Positions 17,987 to 26,817 are shown, counted from the first letter of the stretch. The stretch is DNA of 64,000 bases from QHXW01 sp035297145 (GCA_035297145.1 DATGZN010000030.1:1-64000); one strand, 5' to 3'. Numbers and translations: made by a program. The notes: generated from the sequence alone by a model not told the origin.

Positions 17987-18990
17987 GCGCTGGCCCTTTC
18001 CCACTGGTCATATTTCTGAACGAGAGGTTCCTTGGCGATGTCGAGGGGCTGTCCCCACAGCGCGCGACGCTGATCGTCCGGGAGCTTCCAGAAGGCCGCG
18101 ATCGCGGCTTCCGTCCCGAAGTGGTTCCGGAGCGCGGCCTCGCGGAGCAACCGTGAATACGCGTCACGAGCGAGGTGCTCGATTTGCCTGGTCCTGTGCC
18201 AGCAAACGTCCTCCCGCTGGTCAGCGGGATAACTCTGCACGGCTTCGTCCCAGGGGTTCAGGTGCTCCGTGTCGCTGCGCATGGCGAAGGCCTCCACCAA
18301 CAGGTCGCGGGTGTCGTCGCCGGCGCGGGCGAAGGTCTGGCAGCGGTGTACGAATTGTTTTTCAGTCCGGCCGATGTCCGGGAGGATGAGGGCCTCCAGT
18401 GATCTGACGAATTGATGGAGACGGTCCTGGCCGGTCTCCTTCAGGCCGTTGAACAGCGTATTCATTCCTCGAATGACCCGCCTGAACTGGGTTTTGTCGG
18501 CGTCCATCGCTGCGACGCCCGCGCGTAGCGAGATGCCGTCTTCAAGCCAGGCCGTGTTGATGGGCGCACGCTTCCAGCCTTTGCTTTGGTGGAACGCGGG
18601 CATCTGGCTCATCTGCCGGATGCCGGGAACGCCGTTGACGGAAGATCCACACAACAGATCGGCGCCGTCGGCGACCTCGATGCCGGCGCGGAGGTGCAGC
18701 ATGTAGAACAGCAGGCTCAGGTCATTGTCCAGCCGGTGGTGCACAGCGTCGAGGATTTCGGGATTGTCCGATGGTTCTTCCACAAAGAGCACGAGATTGG
18801 CCCGGCCGAGGCGCTCCATGCGGATGGAACCGATCCACTCTTTCCAGATGCCGAGGTCGGGGACCGGCACGGCGGGCATCACCCAGGTTCCATCGGAAAG
18901 CTGGAACGCGGCGCCGGGAAGGTCGGTGTAGACGTTATTGACTGTCAGCATGGCGAACTTGCTTTTAGTCTGGAACGAGTGGAGGCCCAT
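17983..18990 (-). CDS. HEPN-domain protein (ApeA-like motif), first gene of minus operon
   Basis: A 335-residue protein of no family I can name for the first half. The C-terminal half is helical and carries R238-SDTE-H243 in the context EAFAMRSDTEHLNPW, which matches the Rx4-6H RNase motif of HEPN proteins and the LR.d..H context of ApeA-like members. It leads a three-gene operon (HEPN, AlbA_2, TIGR02391) with ATGA overlaps at both joints. A role as an RNA-cleaving abortive-infection effector or sensor is inferred. The first ATG is used; a second at residue 14 (MLTVNNVYTD) is an alternative start. Confidence 0.7.
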   Translation of the reverse strand: MGLHSFQTKSKFAMLTVNNVYTDLPGAAFQLSDGTWVMPAVPVPDLGIWKEWIGSIRMERLGRANLVLFVEEPSDNPEILDAVHHRLDNDLSLLFYMLHLRAGIEVADGADLLCGSSVNGVPGIRQMSQMPAFHQSKGWKRAPINTAWLEDGISLRAGVAAMDADKTQFRRVIRGMNTLFNGLKETGQDRLHQFVRSLEALILPDIGRTEKQFVHRCQTFARAGDDTRDLLVEAFAMRSDTEHLNPWDEAVQSYPADQREDVCWHRTRQIEHLARDAYSRLLREAALRNHFGTEAAIAAFWKLPDDQRRALWGQPLDIAKEPLVQKYDQWERASA

Positions 18991-19036
18991 GGTTCCATCG
19001 TAGCCGCGGTCTGGCGTGATGCCCCGCCAGTGCCAA

Positions 19037-19327
19037 CTATTCCGGGTCGTCCCAGCTCAAGGTGCACCGTTCTCCATGGGCAATCTGCCGCTCATAGCTG
19101 ACCGGGTCGTCAGCCTTGAGCCGGAGTAACCAGTAAACGCGGTTCACGGCGTTCTTCATGATGAGCTTAATTTCGTCATCAGAGATCCGCGAATAGCCGA
19201 CTTTGCCGTTGCAAGCGGGACAAGTTTTGCCGGCGTGCACGTCCTCGATCGGGCCGTTGCGAAACGCCAGGACGACAATGGCTTTTGCTTCACGGATAAG
19301 ATCGCTCTGATCGGATTTTGGTGTCAT
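19037..19327 (-). CDS. Hypothetical protein with CPAC zinc-ribbon-like motif
   Basis: A 96-residue protein of no known function. It has a single TCPACNGKVGY knuckle at about 34-44 and a C-terminal basic-aromatic helix (NAVNRVYWLLRLK). Only one CxxC is present, so a full zinc ribbon would need a partner chain. It lies 46 bp upstream (in its own direction, downstream) of the HEPN operon on the same strand and may precede it in one transcript. Coding is supported by clean composition and stand-alone placement. Confidence 0.5.
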   Translation of the reverse strand: MTPKSDQSDLIREAKAIVVLAFRNGPIEDVHAGKTCPACNGKVGYSRISDDEIKLIMKNAVNRVYWLLRLKADDPVSYERQIAHGERCTLSWDDPE

Positions 19328-19440
19328 TTCGAGTGCGCTTCTTTCAAGCTGACTGAAACGGCAGTATAACGGTACTTTGAGTCGCGGTCAAAACCTCGCG
19401 GCCAGTGCATGACGCGACCTAGAATGGAGCAAGCAGGCGG

Positions 19441-19734
19441 CTAGCGCAATGTCGGCCGCCGACTGAACAACAGCCCCTTCGGACCTTTCCACTCCTGGCG
19501 CCGCTGCTCAATCCACCGCTGCAGTGCGGCTCCTTCGACGGTGTACACCTTGCCGCTGTTCACGACCTCGAAAACCGTAGCCACGGTCGGGACCGGCAGT
19601 ACCGCCTGCAGCTGCGCGTTGGCATGAGTGACGTAAAGATGCGCAGCGTCATAAGTACTCGACGCGATAACGTCCAGGCTGTGCCGGCGGCCGGACGCAT
19701 CCGTGACGGTAACCGTGCACCAGTGTTCGGGCAT
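19441..19734 (-). CDS. Hypothetical protein
   Basis: A 97-residue protein that I do not recognise. The first 50 residues alternate in strand pattern (WCTVTVTDASGRRHSLDVIA; AAHLYVTHANA), then a basic tail with KVYTVEGAALQRWIEQRR. The look is of a small beta-alpha fold cargo protein such as those often carried by mobile elements. Same strand as the genes on either side. No signal peptide or membrane segment. Confidence 0.5.
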   Translation of the reverse strand: MPEHWCTVTVTDASGRRHSLDVIASSTYDAAHLYVTHANAQLQAVLPVPTVATVFEVVNSGKVYTVEGAALQRWIEQRRQEWKGPKGLLFSRRPTLR

Positions 19735-19829
19735 ACCAAAAATAGTTTACCGCCATGGGCGAACAAACGGAGAATACACGCACGGACGCTGCGGGGCTAC
19801 GCGGCTTCGGCTTCGTCGGCCGGCTGATT

Positions 19830-20282
19830 CTACCGGCGCGCGGATCGCCCCCGCGTTGAGCCGGACCGGTTGGGAGCAGGCGACAGAGCTTCCAGAATGC
19901 GGCAATTGCCGATTAGACTTTTTCCCGGACACCGGCGCTGGATTCGGCGCAGCTCAGCCGCAAGCCCTCGCAGGTCGGCGACTTTCCGCTCAATTTCCTT
20001 CAGGTGGTTCGCAGTAATTCGATCGACCTCGGAACACTTCTGCCTAGGTTGAGTGGACAGGCGCAGAAGATCGCGGACCTGGTCGAGCGTGAAGCCGAAG
20101 CTCCGGCATCGGTGAATGAACTGCAGCCGGTGCAAGTGTTCCTGCTTGTAGGCGCGGTAATTACCCTCCGTGCGCGGCGGCGGCGGCATGAGTTTGATTT
20201 GCTCGTAATACCGGATGGTCACGACCTTGACCCCAGCTTCTTTCGAGAGATGGCCGATGCTCATACGCCCGGCTAAATTCAT
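19830..20282 (-). CDS. MerR-family metal-type transcription regulator
   Basis: A 150-residue regulator. The winged helix is clear: SIGHLSKEAGVKVVTIRYYE with RTEGNYRAY, followed by the dimer helix. Cys83, Cys118 and Cys127 (QKCSE, RRCPG, GNCRIL) are spaced like the metal ligands of ZntR/CadR-type sensors. The start at 20282 is the ATG closest to the fold; the frame is open upstream through the operator, which argues against a longer product. It is divergent from an outer-membrane protein gene and the shared 41-bp region holds a perfect MerR-type dyad. The metal cannot be named from sequence. Confidence 0.85.
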   Translation of the reverse strand: MNLAGRMSIGHLSKEAGVKVVTIRYYEQIKLMPPPPRTEGNYRAYKQEHLHRLQFIHRCRSFGFTLDQVRDLLRLSTQPRQKCSEVDRITANHLKEIERKVADLRGLAAELRRIQRRCPGKSLIGNCRILEALSPAPNRSGSTRGRSARR

Positions 20283-20286
20283 ACGC

Positions 20287-20317
20287 TTGACCCTATAGTT
20301 ACTATAGGCCGCATTCT
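20287..20317 (+). promoter_or_regulatory. MerR-type promoter-operator
   Basis: TTGACC (20287-20292) and CATTCT (20312-20317) are separated by 19 bp, the long spacer typical of MerR-activated promoters. The spacer holds a perfect dyad CCTATAG-TTA-CTATAGG (20292-20308). It faces the gene at 20324 and would be twisted open by the divergent MerR protein. Confidence 0.8.
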
Positions 20318-20323
20318 GTAAAG

Positions 20324-20851
20324 ATGAACAGGACCAAATGCGCGTTGATCGCATCTTTGTTTCTTTGCCGTGGAAACGCCTTCGCGCAGTCGGTCGACGT
20401 CGACAAGGAGCCGGAGCCTGTCGCAATCGTGGAGCTTGGGGGAGCTGGTAGCTGGAACCTCAAAGGCGGATCGAGCTTCGGCGCGGACCTAGCGGCTGAA
20501 GTTACGCCGATAGAGAACTGGCTGGAACTCGAAGCGGGCGTCACGCCGCTTTTCACCCGTCACTTGACAGAATGGGATACCGACCTTCTGTTTAAGAAGC
20601 CTTGGACCCTCTCGAAAAAAGCGGAGTTCATGATCGGCATTGGCCCGGAGTGGATTCATACGCGGCAATACGGCGTGACAACGAACTCGATCGCCGCTGA
20701 GGCCGTGCTGGATTTTATGTACTGGCCCTCCGGGAAGCATAGGTTCGGCTGGTTTATCGAACCGGGCTACGAGTACAACTTTGGGCGAGGGCATGAGCGA
20801 TCAATTGGCATAAGCGGCGGCCTGCTGATCGCGATCCGACGAGGCCCATAG
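20324..20851 (+). CDS. Secreted outer-membrane beta-barrel-like protein, MerR-controlled
   Basis: A 175-residue protein with a signal peptide (MNRTKCALIASLFLC to about AFA-QS, cleavage near residue 22). The mature part alternates polar and hydrophobic residues with many aromatics and Gly (AVLDFMYWPSGKHRFGWFIE; YEYNFGRGHERSIGISGG), as in an eight-strand outer-membrane barrel. The end IAIRRGP is atypical because the usual terminal Phe is absent. The gene sits 6 bp past a MerR-type promoter, so its expression should respond to the metal or other signal sensed by MerR. Function unknown. Confidence 0.7.
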   Translation: MNRTKCALIASLFLCRGNAFAQSVDVDKEPEPVAIVELGGAGSWNLKGGSSFGADLAAEVTPIENWLELEAGVTPLFTRHLTEWDTDLLFKKPWTLSKKAEFMIGIGPEWIHTRQYGVTTNSIAAEAVLDFMYWPSGKHRFGWFIEPGYEYNFGRGHERSIGISGGLLIAIRRGP

Positions 20852-21006
20852 GGGTCCGAGAGTCAAACGGATTCGCCGCTGCCGTGCCATGGATTGAAGT
20901 GAGAACGCCGGCGACGGAGGTCTATGCTTGCCAGTCCCCGATACCAGGAATCGGGACGAGCCATTGATGAGGTTTGGAGCGTTGAAGGGAAATTGAAGAG
21001 CGGCCG

Positions 21007-21951
21007 TCAGGCCGGCGCGCTCTCAGGTTTCGCCTGCAGGCCGTGCAGATAGTCTGCGGCCCGCTGTGCATGAGCCGCCGCGCTGAAAATCGCGCGCTTG
21101 TCTTCGCGCAGCACGTTGAGCCAGTGGCCGACGTAATCGGCGTGGTCCGCGCGGATATCAGGCGTGATGCCGAGGTCGGCGCAAAGGAAGGCGGCGCCAA
21201 GTTCCGCGACCAGCTCTTCGCGGCTGTACCCGGTATCGCCGAAGCGTTTCGCGCCGAAATCCCGGTTCAGCCGGCTTGGATGTTTGGTGTAATGCGTGAG
21301 CTCATGCAGCGCCGTAGCGTAATAGCTTTCCTTGTCCTTGAACGCCTCGAACGGCGGCATCTGGATCATGTCTCTTGCCGGTGCGTAGAACGCCATGTTC
21401 CCGCCGTGCTGGATCGTCGCGCCGGTGGCGGCCAGGAAGCGGTCCGCCTCATCGATGCGCTCGGATGCTGGTAGCGGATTTTCCGGCCGTGCGTAATAGT
21501 GCTGCGGCAGGCCTTCGATCTGCTCGCAGTTGAAGACCGTGTAACCCTTCATGAACGGGATGTCACGCTCGACGTCGTCGCCGTTCTCGTCGCGCTCGGT
21601 GCGCGTCACGGTATTGGCGAAGACCACGAGGGAACCGTGCTCGCCCTTGCGGACGTGGGCGTCGAGCTCAAGCGCCTGCTTGAATGTCATCCAGATCGGC
21701 GTGGTGTAGCCCTTGGCCATGGCCTCGCCCCAGAGAAGCAGGATATTGATGCCGCGGTACGGCGTGCTGTTGTGGCGCAGCGGCCTGGTGATCTTGCCGG
21801 CCGCGTGTTCGGCGGGGCAGGGTTTCATCCACGGGCGGATGCCATTTTCGAGATCGGCGATGATGCGGTCGGTTACGCGGGAGTAAACGTCCTTGGTCAG
21901 CCGCTGTTCGCTGTCTTGCGTCTTCGATTGTTCTTTCGTCAGTGTTGCCAT
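21007..21951 (-). CDS. ArdC-like antirestriction/zincin protein
   Basis: A 314-residue protein. N-terminal ssDNA-binding ArdC domain (DVYSRVTDRIIADLENGIRP; PYRGINILLL; TPIWMTFKQA), then a zincin domain with HELTH (zinc-binding HExxH) and a downstream EELVAELGAAF glutamate. This is the usual ArdC layout, a family carried by plasmids and conjugative elements to protect incoming DNA. It is a lone gene between the MerR pair and Gabija. It supports a mobile origin for this segment. No odd residues seen. Confidence 0.9.
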   Translation of the reverse strand: MATLTKEQSKTQDSEQRLTKDVYSRVTDRIIADLENGIRPWMKPCPAEHAAGKITRPLRHNSTPYRGINILLLWGEAMAKGYTTPIWMTFKQALELDAHVRKGEHGSLVVFANTVTRTERDENGDDVERDIPFMKGYTVFNCEQIEGLPQHYYARPENPLPASERIDEADRFLAATGATIQHGGNMAFYAPARDMIQMPPFEAFKDKESYYATALHELTHYTKHPSRLNRDFGAKRFGDTGYSREELVAELGAAFLCADLGITPDIRADHADYVGHWLNVLREDKRAIFSAAAHAQRAADYLHGLQAKPESAPA

Positions 21952-22416
21952 ATAGGCCTCCTTGTTTTTTGCTCAACTACGGGCAACAAGGGGCCGGCCG
22001 GAAAAGCGTGACTGTCACCGTTAGGGAAACGGCCAACACGGGAGCGAAGCGAACGGAGCGGGCAGAGCCGTTGACAGGCACGCGCGGGCGGCCATGATGC
22101 CCGATAGTGGGTTGAGCAAAACGAGAGAGGCCGAGGCTGAGAAACTGACGGAAATCGAAGGCAGCTTTACGGCTGGTGTGCGGCTGTCCTAAAGAGGCCG
22201 GGCGGGAAACGCTGGCGAATCGGCCGTGGCTTAGAGGCGAGATGGGGCGCGGTCCCGGATTCGCAAGCCTGGGTCAGAAAAAGCAAGGAGTGGCAGATAG
22301 TTGGCGGAAGCGGTTCCCGGAAAACCTTCGGAGCAGATGACGGTTGGTAGACGCGCAATTGCGCGGCGAGGATGCATACGATAGTGTGACGACGAGAATC
22401 TGAAGGGGACTATTTC
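21952..22416. other. Intergenic stretch, no clear gene
   Basis: A 465-bp gap between the divergent ArdC-like gene and gajA. It holds a weak promoter-like pair (TTGACA at 22071 and CATGAT at 22093, 16-bp spacer) and a 32-codon ORF at 22094-22192 that I do not support as a gene. GAAGGGG before the gajA ATG is its ribosome site. Confidence 0.4.
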
Positions 22417-24198
22417 ATGCGGCTTTCGCGACTGCAGATTGCCAATTTCCGAAACTTCCAGAGCATCGACATCGCTCTGAGCGAACATGCGATCTTCGTG
22501 GGCGAGAACAAAGTCGGGAAGTCGAACCTGATTTACGCGATTCGGCTGGTCCTCGATCCGTCGTTGCCGGATTCCCTTCGTCAACTCCGCATCGAGGACT
22601 TCTGGGACGGTGTTCCGCGCCCGTTGTCGAAGGATGACCGAATTGAGATTTCCATCGATATCGCTGACTTCGAGGACGACCCGAAGCAGCTTGCGGTGCT
22701 CTGCGAGCATTTGGTGGCGCACGAGCCGATGGTCTCGCGCCTTACCTACGCGTTCGGTCCATTCAGAGCCGAGGGCGAGGAAGCGCCGAAGGACGCCGAT
22801 TATGAGTGGGTGATTTACGGCGGTGATCGGATCGAGAACATCGTGGCAGGCGATGTGCGGCGACGGCTCCCCTTAGAGTTTCTGGCAGCGCTGCGCGATG
22901 CCGAGGCGGACCTCGGGAACTGGCGGCGGTCTCCGCTTCGCCCCCTGCTGGACCGGGCGGCGGCACAAATCGATCCTAAGACGCTCGGAGGGATCGCCGC
23001 GTCGGTCACGGAGGTAACGAAGTCGGTTACGGAGACCGATGCGATCAGCGCGCTGTCGCAACAGATCAAAGATCGGCTGGAGGAGATTGGCGGGCCGTCG
23101 CAGGGGTTGGATACGTCGCTGGGATTTTCTCCGGCGGATGCCGACCGCCTGCTGCGGGCGCTGCGTATCTTCATCGACGAGGGTAAACGCGGGATCAGCG
23201 AGGCAAGCCTCGGTTCGGCCAACATCATCTATCTGGCGCTGAAGCTCCTGGAGATTGAGCAGCTCGTTGACGAGGGCGCGCGCGATCATACGTTTCTCGC
23301 AATTGAAGAACCGGAGGCGCATCTGCATCCATACCTTCAGCGGCTCGTGTATCGGGATGTGTTGCGGCGCCGAGCCCACCAAGAGGGAGAAGAAGCGGAA
23401 GGCGCGAACGAGCGCAGGACCATTCTGGTGACCACGCACTCCCCGCACATCGTGAGCGTCTCGCCGCTGGAATCTCTCGTTGCGCTGCGCAAGGTTGACG
23501 GCGCAACAGAGGCCGCGTCGGCTGCGGAATTGGAGTTCGAGGAAGCAGATCGGGCTGATATTGAGCGGTATCTGGATGTATCGCGAGGCGAAATGCTGTT
23601 CGCCAAGGGCGTTTTACTGGTTGAGGGCGATGCGGAAGCGTATTTGGTGCCGGCTCTCGCCCGGTTGATGGACAAAGATCTCGACCAACTGGGGATTGTG
23701 GTCTGCTCGATTTCAGGGACTCATTTCGGGCCGTATGTGAAGCTGCTGAAAGGCCTGAACATTCCCTCTGCTGTGCTCACAGATCGCGATCCGAGCGACC
23801 AGGGAGACCGTGGCGTCGCGAGAGTGCTCCAGCTTCTGCAGGATACTGTGCCCGCCAAAATCCTGGCGAAGTACCCGACCGAAGAGAAGCAGCTCGACCT
23901 GGCGCTTAAGCGGGGACTCTTCTTGAACGATCATTGTCTTGAGGTAGACCTGTTCAAGGCGGGTCGGCATAAGAGCATGTGCGGCGTAATCGCTGAATTG
24001 ACGGAGAATGGCGCTGCGAAGAAGCGAGCCGGGGAATGGTCTACAAAGCCAGCGAATATGGATGCCGCCCAACTCGTAAAAGACATTACCGCGATCGGCA
24101 AGGGGCGCTTTGCTCAACGGCTCGCCAGCATCATCACAAAGGACATCTGTCCGAAGTACATCGGGAGCGCGATTACGTATGTTGCGGAGCGGTGCTAG
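22417..24198 (+). CDS. gajA: Gabija nuclease GajA (OLD-family ATPase-TOPRIM)
   Basis: A 593-residue OLD-family protein. The N-terminal ABC-type ATPase has Walker A G29-ENKVGKS-S36 region, a Walker B FLAIEEPEAHLHP and a LVTTHSPHIVS switch histidine. The C-terminal TOPRIM nuclease has LLVEGDAEAY (catalytic Glu) and VLTDRDP (Asp pair near 456-458). Length is close to the Bacillus cereus GajA I recall (about 578). Paired with an overlapping UvrD-like helicase it is Gabija, a phage-defence complex that nicks DNA when nucleotide levels drop. GAAGGGG precedes the ATG. Confidence 0.92.
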   Translation: MRLSRLQIANFRNFQSIDIALSEHAIFVGENKVGKSNLIYAIRLVLDPSLPDSLRQLRIEDFWDGVPRPLSKDDRIEISIDIADFEDDPKQLAVLCEHLVAHEPMVSRLTYAFGPFRAEGEEAPKDADYEWVIYGGDRIENIVAGDVRRRLPLEFLAALRDAEADLGNWRRSPLRPLLDRAAAQIDPKTLGGIAASVTEVTKSVTETDAISALSQQIKDRLEEIGGPSQGLDTSLGFSPADADRLLRALRIFIDEGKRGISEASLGSANIIYLALKLLEIEQLVDEGARDHTFLAIEEPEAHLHPYLQRLVYRDVLRRRAHQEGEEAEGANERRTILVTTHSPHIVSVSPLESLVALRKVDGATEAASAAELEFEEADRADIERYLDVSRGEMLFAKGVLLVEGDAEAYLVPALARLMDKDLDQLGIVVCSISGTHFGPYVKLLKGLNIPSAVLTDRDPSDQGDRGVARVLQLLQDTVPAKILAKYPTEEKQLDLALKRGLFLNDHCLEVDLFKAGRHKSMCGVIAELTENGAAKKRAGEWSTKPANMDAAQLVKDITAIGKGRFAQRLASIITKDICPKYIGSAITYVAERC

Positions 24199-26008
24199 GT
24201 TTTCGCTGCTCTACCGGGCCGCGGCCGAGGATCTTCGGGACAACCCCGGACAGTGGCAGGCATACGAATCGACCGGCAACTGTGTGGTGCTGGCCGGCCC
24301 TGGCAGCGGCAAGACGAAGACCCTCACAATCAAACTGGCGCGGATGATGGCGGAGGATGTCGAGCCTCCTCGCGGCATCGCCTGCATCACCTACAACTCC
24401 GAGTGTGCGGCGGAGCTCGGGCGCCGCCTGGACAAACTCGGAATTCAAGAATCCTCGCATGTATTCATCGGCACGATACACAGCTTCTGCCTTAAGCATG
24501 TGGTGGTTCCGTACGGCAGGCTGGCAGGGCTCGAAATGCCCACCGATGTGAAGGTGGCGACGCCGGATGAACAGGAGCGCGTTTTCGCAGAAGCCGTAGC
24601 AGAGCTATACGGGCCGAACCGGGACCCGACCTATCTGCGCACCGACTTCGACCGGTATCGCCGGACGCATCTGGACCGGGATCAACCGGAGTGGCTGGGG
24701 GATGATGCGGAAACGGCGCAGCTAATCGAAATCTACGAACGGAAATTGCGGGAGCGCGGGGCAATTGATTTCGACGACATGATGTTACTCGGTCTTCGGC
24801 TGATCGAGGGAAACCAGTGGGTCCGGTCGTGTTTGCAGGCACGGTTTCCGATCATTGCCGTGGATGAATATCAGGATCTGGGACTCGCACTGCACAGGAT
24901 GGTAGTAAGTCTCGTATACGACGCCGGCATCCGCCTGTTCGCGGTGGGCGACGCCGACCAATCGATTTACGGTTTCGCGGGAGCGATGCCGCACCTGCTT
25001 CAGGAACTGTCGGAAATGGAGGGCATGGAGACGGTTCCCCTGCGCTTCAACTACCGCTCTGGTCTGGAAATTGTTGAGGCGTCGGAAGCGGCTCTGGGCG
25101 AGGAGCGCGGATACGAGGCCAAGGCCGGGTACGCCGGCACGATCCACTTTTACAAACTCCCGAAGGGGCTGGAAGAGCAAGCCGAGCAGATTGCGAAGGT
25201 GCTGATCCCTGGCGCACTGGGGCGCCGCAAAGGCCGGACGCTGGGCGACATCGCGGTGCTCTACGTTGACAAGAACGATGGAGACGTCATTGAAGGGCAG
25301 GTGAGTGCGGCGGGGATGCAGTTTATCCGGGTCGATCGAGGCGCACCTTATCGTAAAACGAAGTTCACGCGATGGCTCGAAGAGTGCGCCGCATGGTGCG
25401 CCGGAGGCTGGCGGAGTGGCACGCCGCGTTTGTCCTCGCTGTTGTCGCGCTGGCAGCTGTTCAATCCCTCCATACGGTCGGAGAAAGAGCGGAGCCAACT
25501 GAAGGTGGATCTCGTGCAATTCTTGTTCGGTCACCGGGACGAGAAACTCTCGCTTAGGGATTGGCTCGGAGCGATGGTCGATCAGTGTATAGCCCGCGCT
25601 TTTGCGGCAGATCCGACGCAGCGGGATGAGGCGGAGGCCCTCGAAGTGTTGCGGCGGGCGTGCGGCCCGAAGGGCAAACTGGCTAAGCTGACCGTGGGCG
25701 CATTCGGAGGCCAGGCGGGCGCGTCTGACCATGTAAACCTGATCACGCTCCACAGCGCCAAGGGCATGGAGTTTGACATTGTTCTGATGATGGGCCTCGA
25801 ACAGGGTCGCATCCCGAAGTGGGATGCCAAGACCGCCGAGAAGAAGGGCGAAGCGCGGCGGCTGTTCTATGTGGGTCTGACGAGGGCCAGGCACGAAGTG
25901 CACTTGCTGTGCTCGGGATTTACGCTGAACCGGAAAGGCCGGCGCTTTGATAACGGCGCCTCCGAATTCATGAGAGAAGTCTACCGCAAGGTCAAGAAAC
26001 AGTCTTGA
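24179..26008 (+). CDS. gajB: Gabija helicase GajB (UvrD/Rep-like)
   Basis: A 609-residue UvrD-family helicase. Motif I GPGSGKTK (about 40-47), motif II IAVDEYQDLG, motif III VGDADQSIYGFAG, motif IV LRFNYRSG, motif V NLITLHSAKGMEF and motif VI RLFYVGLTRAR are all present. I chose the ATG at 24179, overlapping the gajA stop by 20 bp; the frame is open to 24110 inside gajA. It is longer than the roughly 500-residue GajB I remember, mainly from an insert and a C-terminal extension. It partners GajA to sense DNA ends or nicks. Confidence 0.9.
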   Translation: MLRSGARFSLLYRAAAEDLRDNPGQWQAYESTGNCVVLAGPGSGKTKTLTIKLARMMAEDVEPPRGIACITYNSECAAELGRRLDKLGIQESSHVFIGTIHSFCLKHVVVPYGRLAGLEMPTDVKVATPDEQERVFAEAVAELYGPNRDPTYLRTDFDRYRRTHLDRDQPEWLGDDAETAQLIEIYERKLRERGAIDFDDMMLLGLRLIEGNQWVRSCLQARFPIIAVDEYQDLGLALHRMVVSLVYDAGIRLFAVGDADQSIYGFAGAMPHLLQELSEMEGMETVPLRFNYRSGLEIVEASEAALGEERGYEAKAGYAGTIHFYKLPKGLEEQAEQIAKVLIPGALGRRKGRTLGDIAVLYVDKNDGDVIEGQVSAAGMQFIRVDRGAPYRKTKFTRWLEECAAWCAGGWRSGTPRLSSLLSRWQLFNPSIRSEKERSQLKVDLVQFLFGHRDEKLSLRDWLGAMVDQCIARAFAADPTQRDEAEALEVLRRACGPKGKLAKLTVGAFGGQAGASDHVNLITLHSAKGMEFDIVLMMGLEQGRIPKWDAKTAEKKGEARRLFYVGLTRARHEVHLLCSGFTLNRKGRRFDNGASEFMREVYRKVKKQS

Positions 26009-26074
26009 GGCGCTGGAAAGAAGATATTGCTAGGCGGCAGGGAGAGGGACAGCAGATTTTGTATGGGACAAGCC

Positions 26075-26701
26075 TTACCTCGTCGCGCTCTTGCGGTTCA
26101 GGAGTTTTTGTCCATCGGGACGCAGAGAGCCATCTGGCGCCACGTGGCGGTAAAGCGTCTGGCGGGTAACACCCAGTTCCGTGCAGAGATCCCGTACGCT
26201 GGTTTCCGAGTTGCCCATCGATGCCCGTGCCAGGCGTAGCTTGGCGGAGGTCATCTTGTAGGGCCTGCCCCCGCGACGCCCGCGCGCCCGCGCTGCAGCC
26301 AGTCCCGCTTTCGTCCTTTCAACGATCAGTTCGCGCTCGAACTCCGCCAAGGCAGCGAAGAACCCGAAGACCAATTTTCCGCTCGGCGTCGTGGTGTCGA
26401 TGGTGGCGCCGTGGCCGGTGAGCACTTTGAAGCCGATACCGCGTATGGTGAGCTCGTGGACGGTGTTGACGAGGTGGCGTAGATTGCGGCCGAGCCTATC
26501 GAGTTTCCAGACCAAGAGTGTATCGCCGCGGCGGAGAGCCTTCAGACAGGCGGTCAGGCCGGGCCGGTCGTCGCGCTTGCCCGAAGTCCTGTCCTCGTAA
26601 ATGCGCACCAGGCTGACGCCGGCCGCCACCAGAGCGTCGCGTTGGAGGTCGGTTACCTGGCTGCCGTCCGCCTTGCTCACGCGCATGTAGCCCACCAGCA
26701 T
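26075..26701 (-). CDS. Serine recombinase (resolvase/invertase family)
   Basis: A 208-residue small serine recombinase. MLVGYMRVS places the catalytic Ser at residue 9; the rest of the active core is intact (YEDRTSGKRDDRPGL, LLVWKLDRLGRN, FFAALAEFERELIVERT), and a Hin-like helix-turn-helix closes it (SVRDLCTELGVTRQTLYRHV). GGAGA precedes the ATG at 26701. No transposase is next to it, so it is either a stand-alone resolvase of the island or the leftover of a Tn3-type unit. Repeats upstream could be its res site. Confidence 0.88.
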   Translation of the reverse strand: MLVGYMRVSKADGSQVTDLQRDALVAAGVSLVRIYEDRTSGKRDDRPGLTACLKALRRGDTLLVWKLDRLGRNLRHLVNTVHELTIRGIGFKVLTGHGATIDTTTPSGKLVFGFFAALAEFERELIVERTKAGLAAARARGRRGGRPYKMTSAKLRLARASMGNSETSVRDLCTELGVTRQTLYRHVAPDGSLRPDGQKLLNRKSATR

Positions 26702-26736
26702 CGTGTTCTCCGGTCTTGTTATGGTCACTGTGTTCG

Positions 26737-26817
26737 GTTACATAAACGGTCGGTTATGTGACAGCAGCCGAGACCGGTGTTTTGGACGAGAAGTTAGTAA
26801 GATAACTTGTCACATAA
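26737..26817. repeat. Res-like repeats upstream of the resolvase
   Basis: GTTACATAA (26737-26745) faces TTATGTGAC (26754-26762) as an inverted pair, and a third copy GTCACATAA lies at 26809-26817. They lie in the region upstream of the resolvase start, where res subsites are usual. Binding is not shown. Confidence 0.4.

Noticed and set aside
16485..18990. Reading the HEPN/AlbA_2 operon from plus-strand ORFs
   Set aside because: Plus-strand frames (for example 17375-18019) lack motifs; the minus frames have motifs and ATGA joints.
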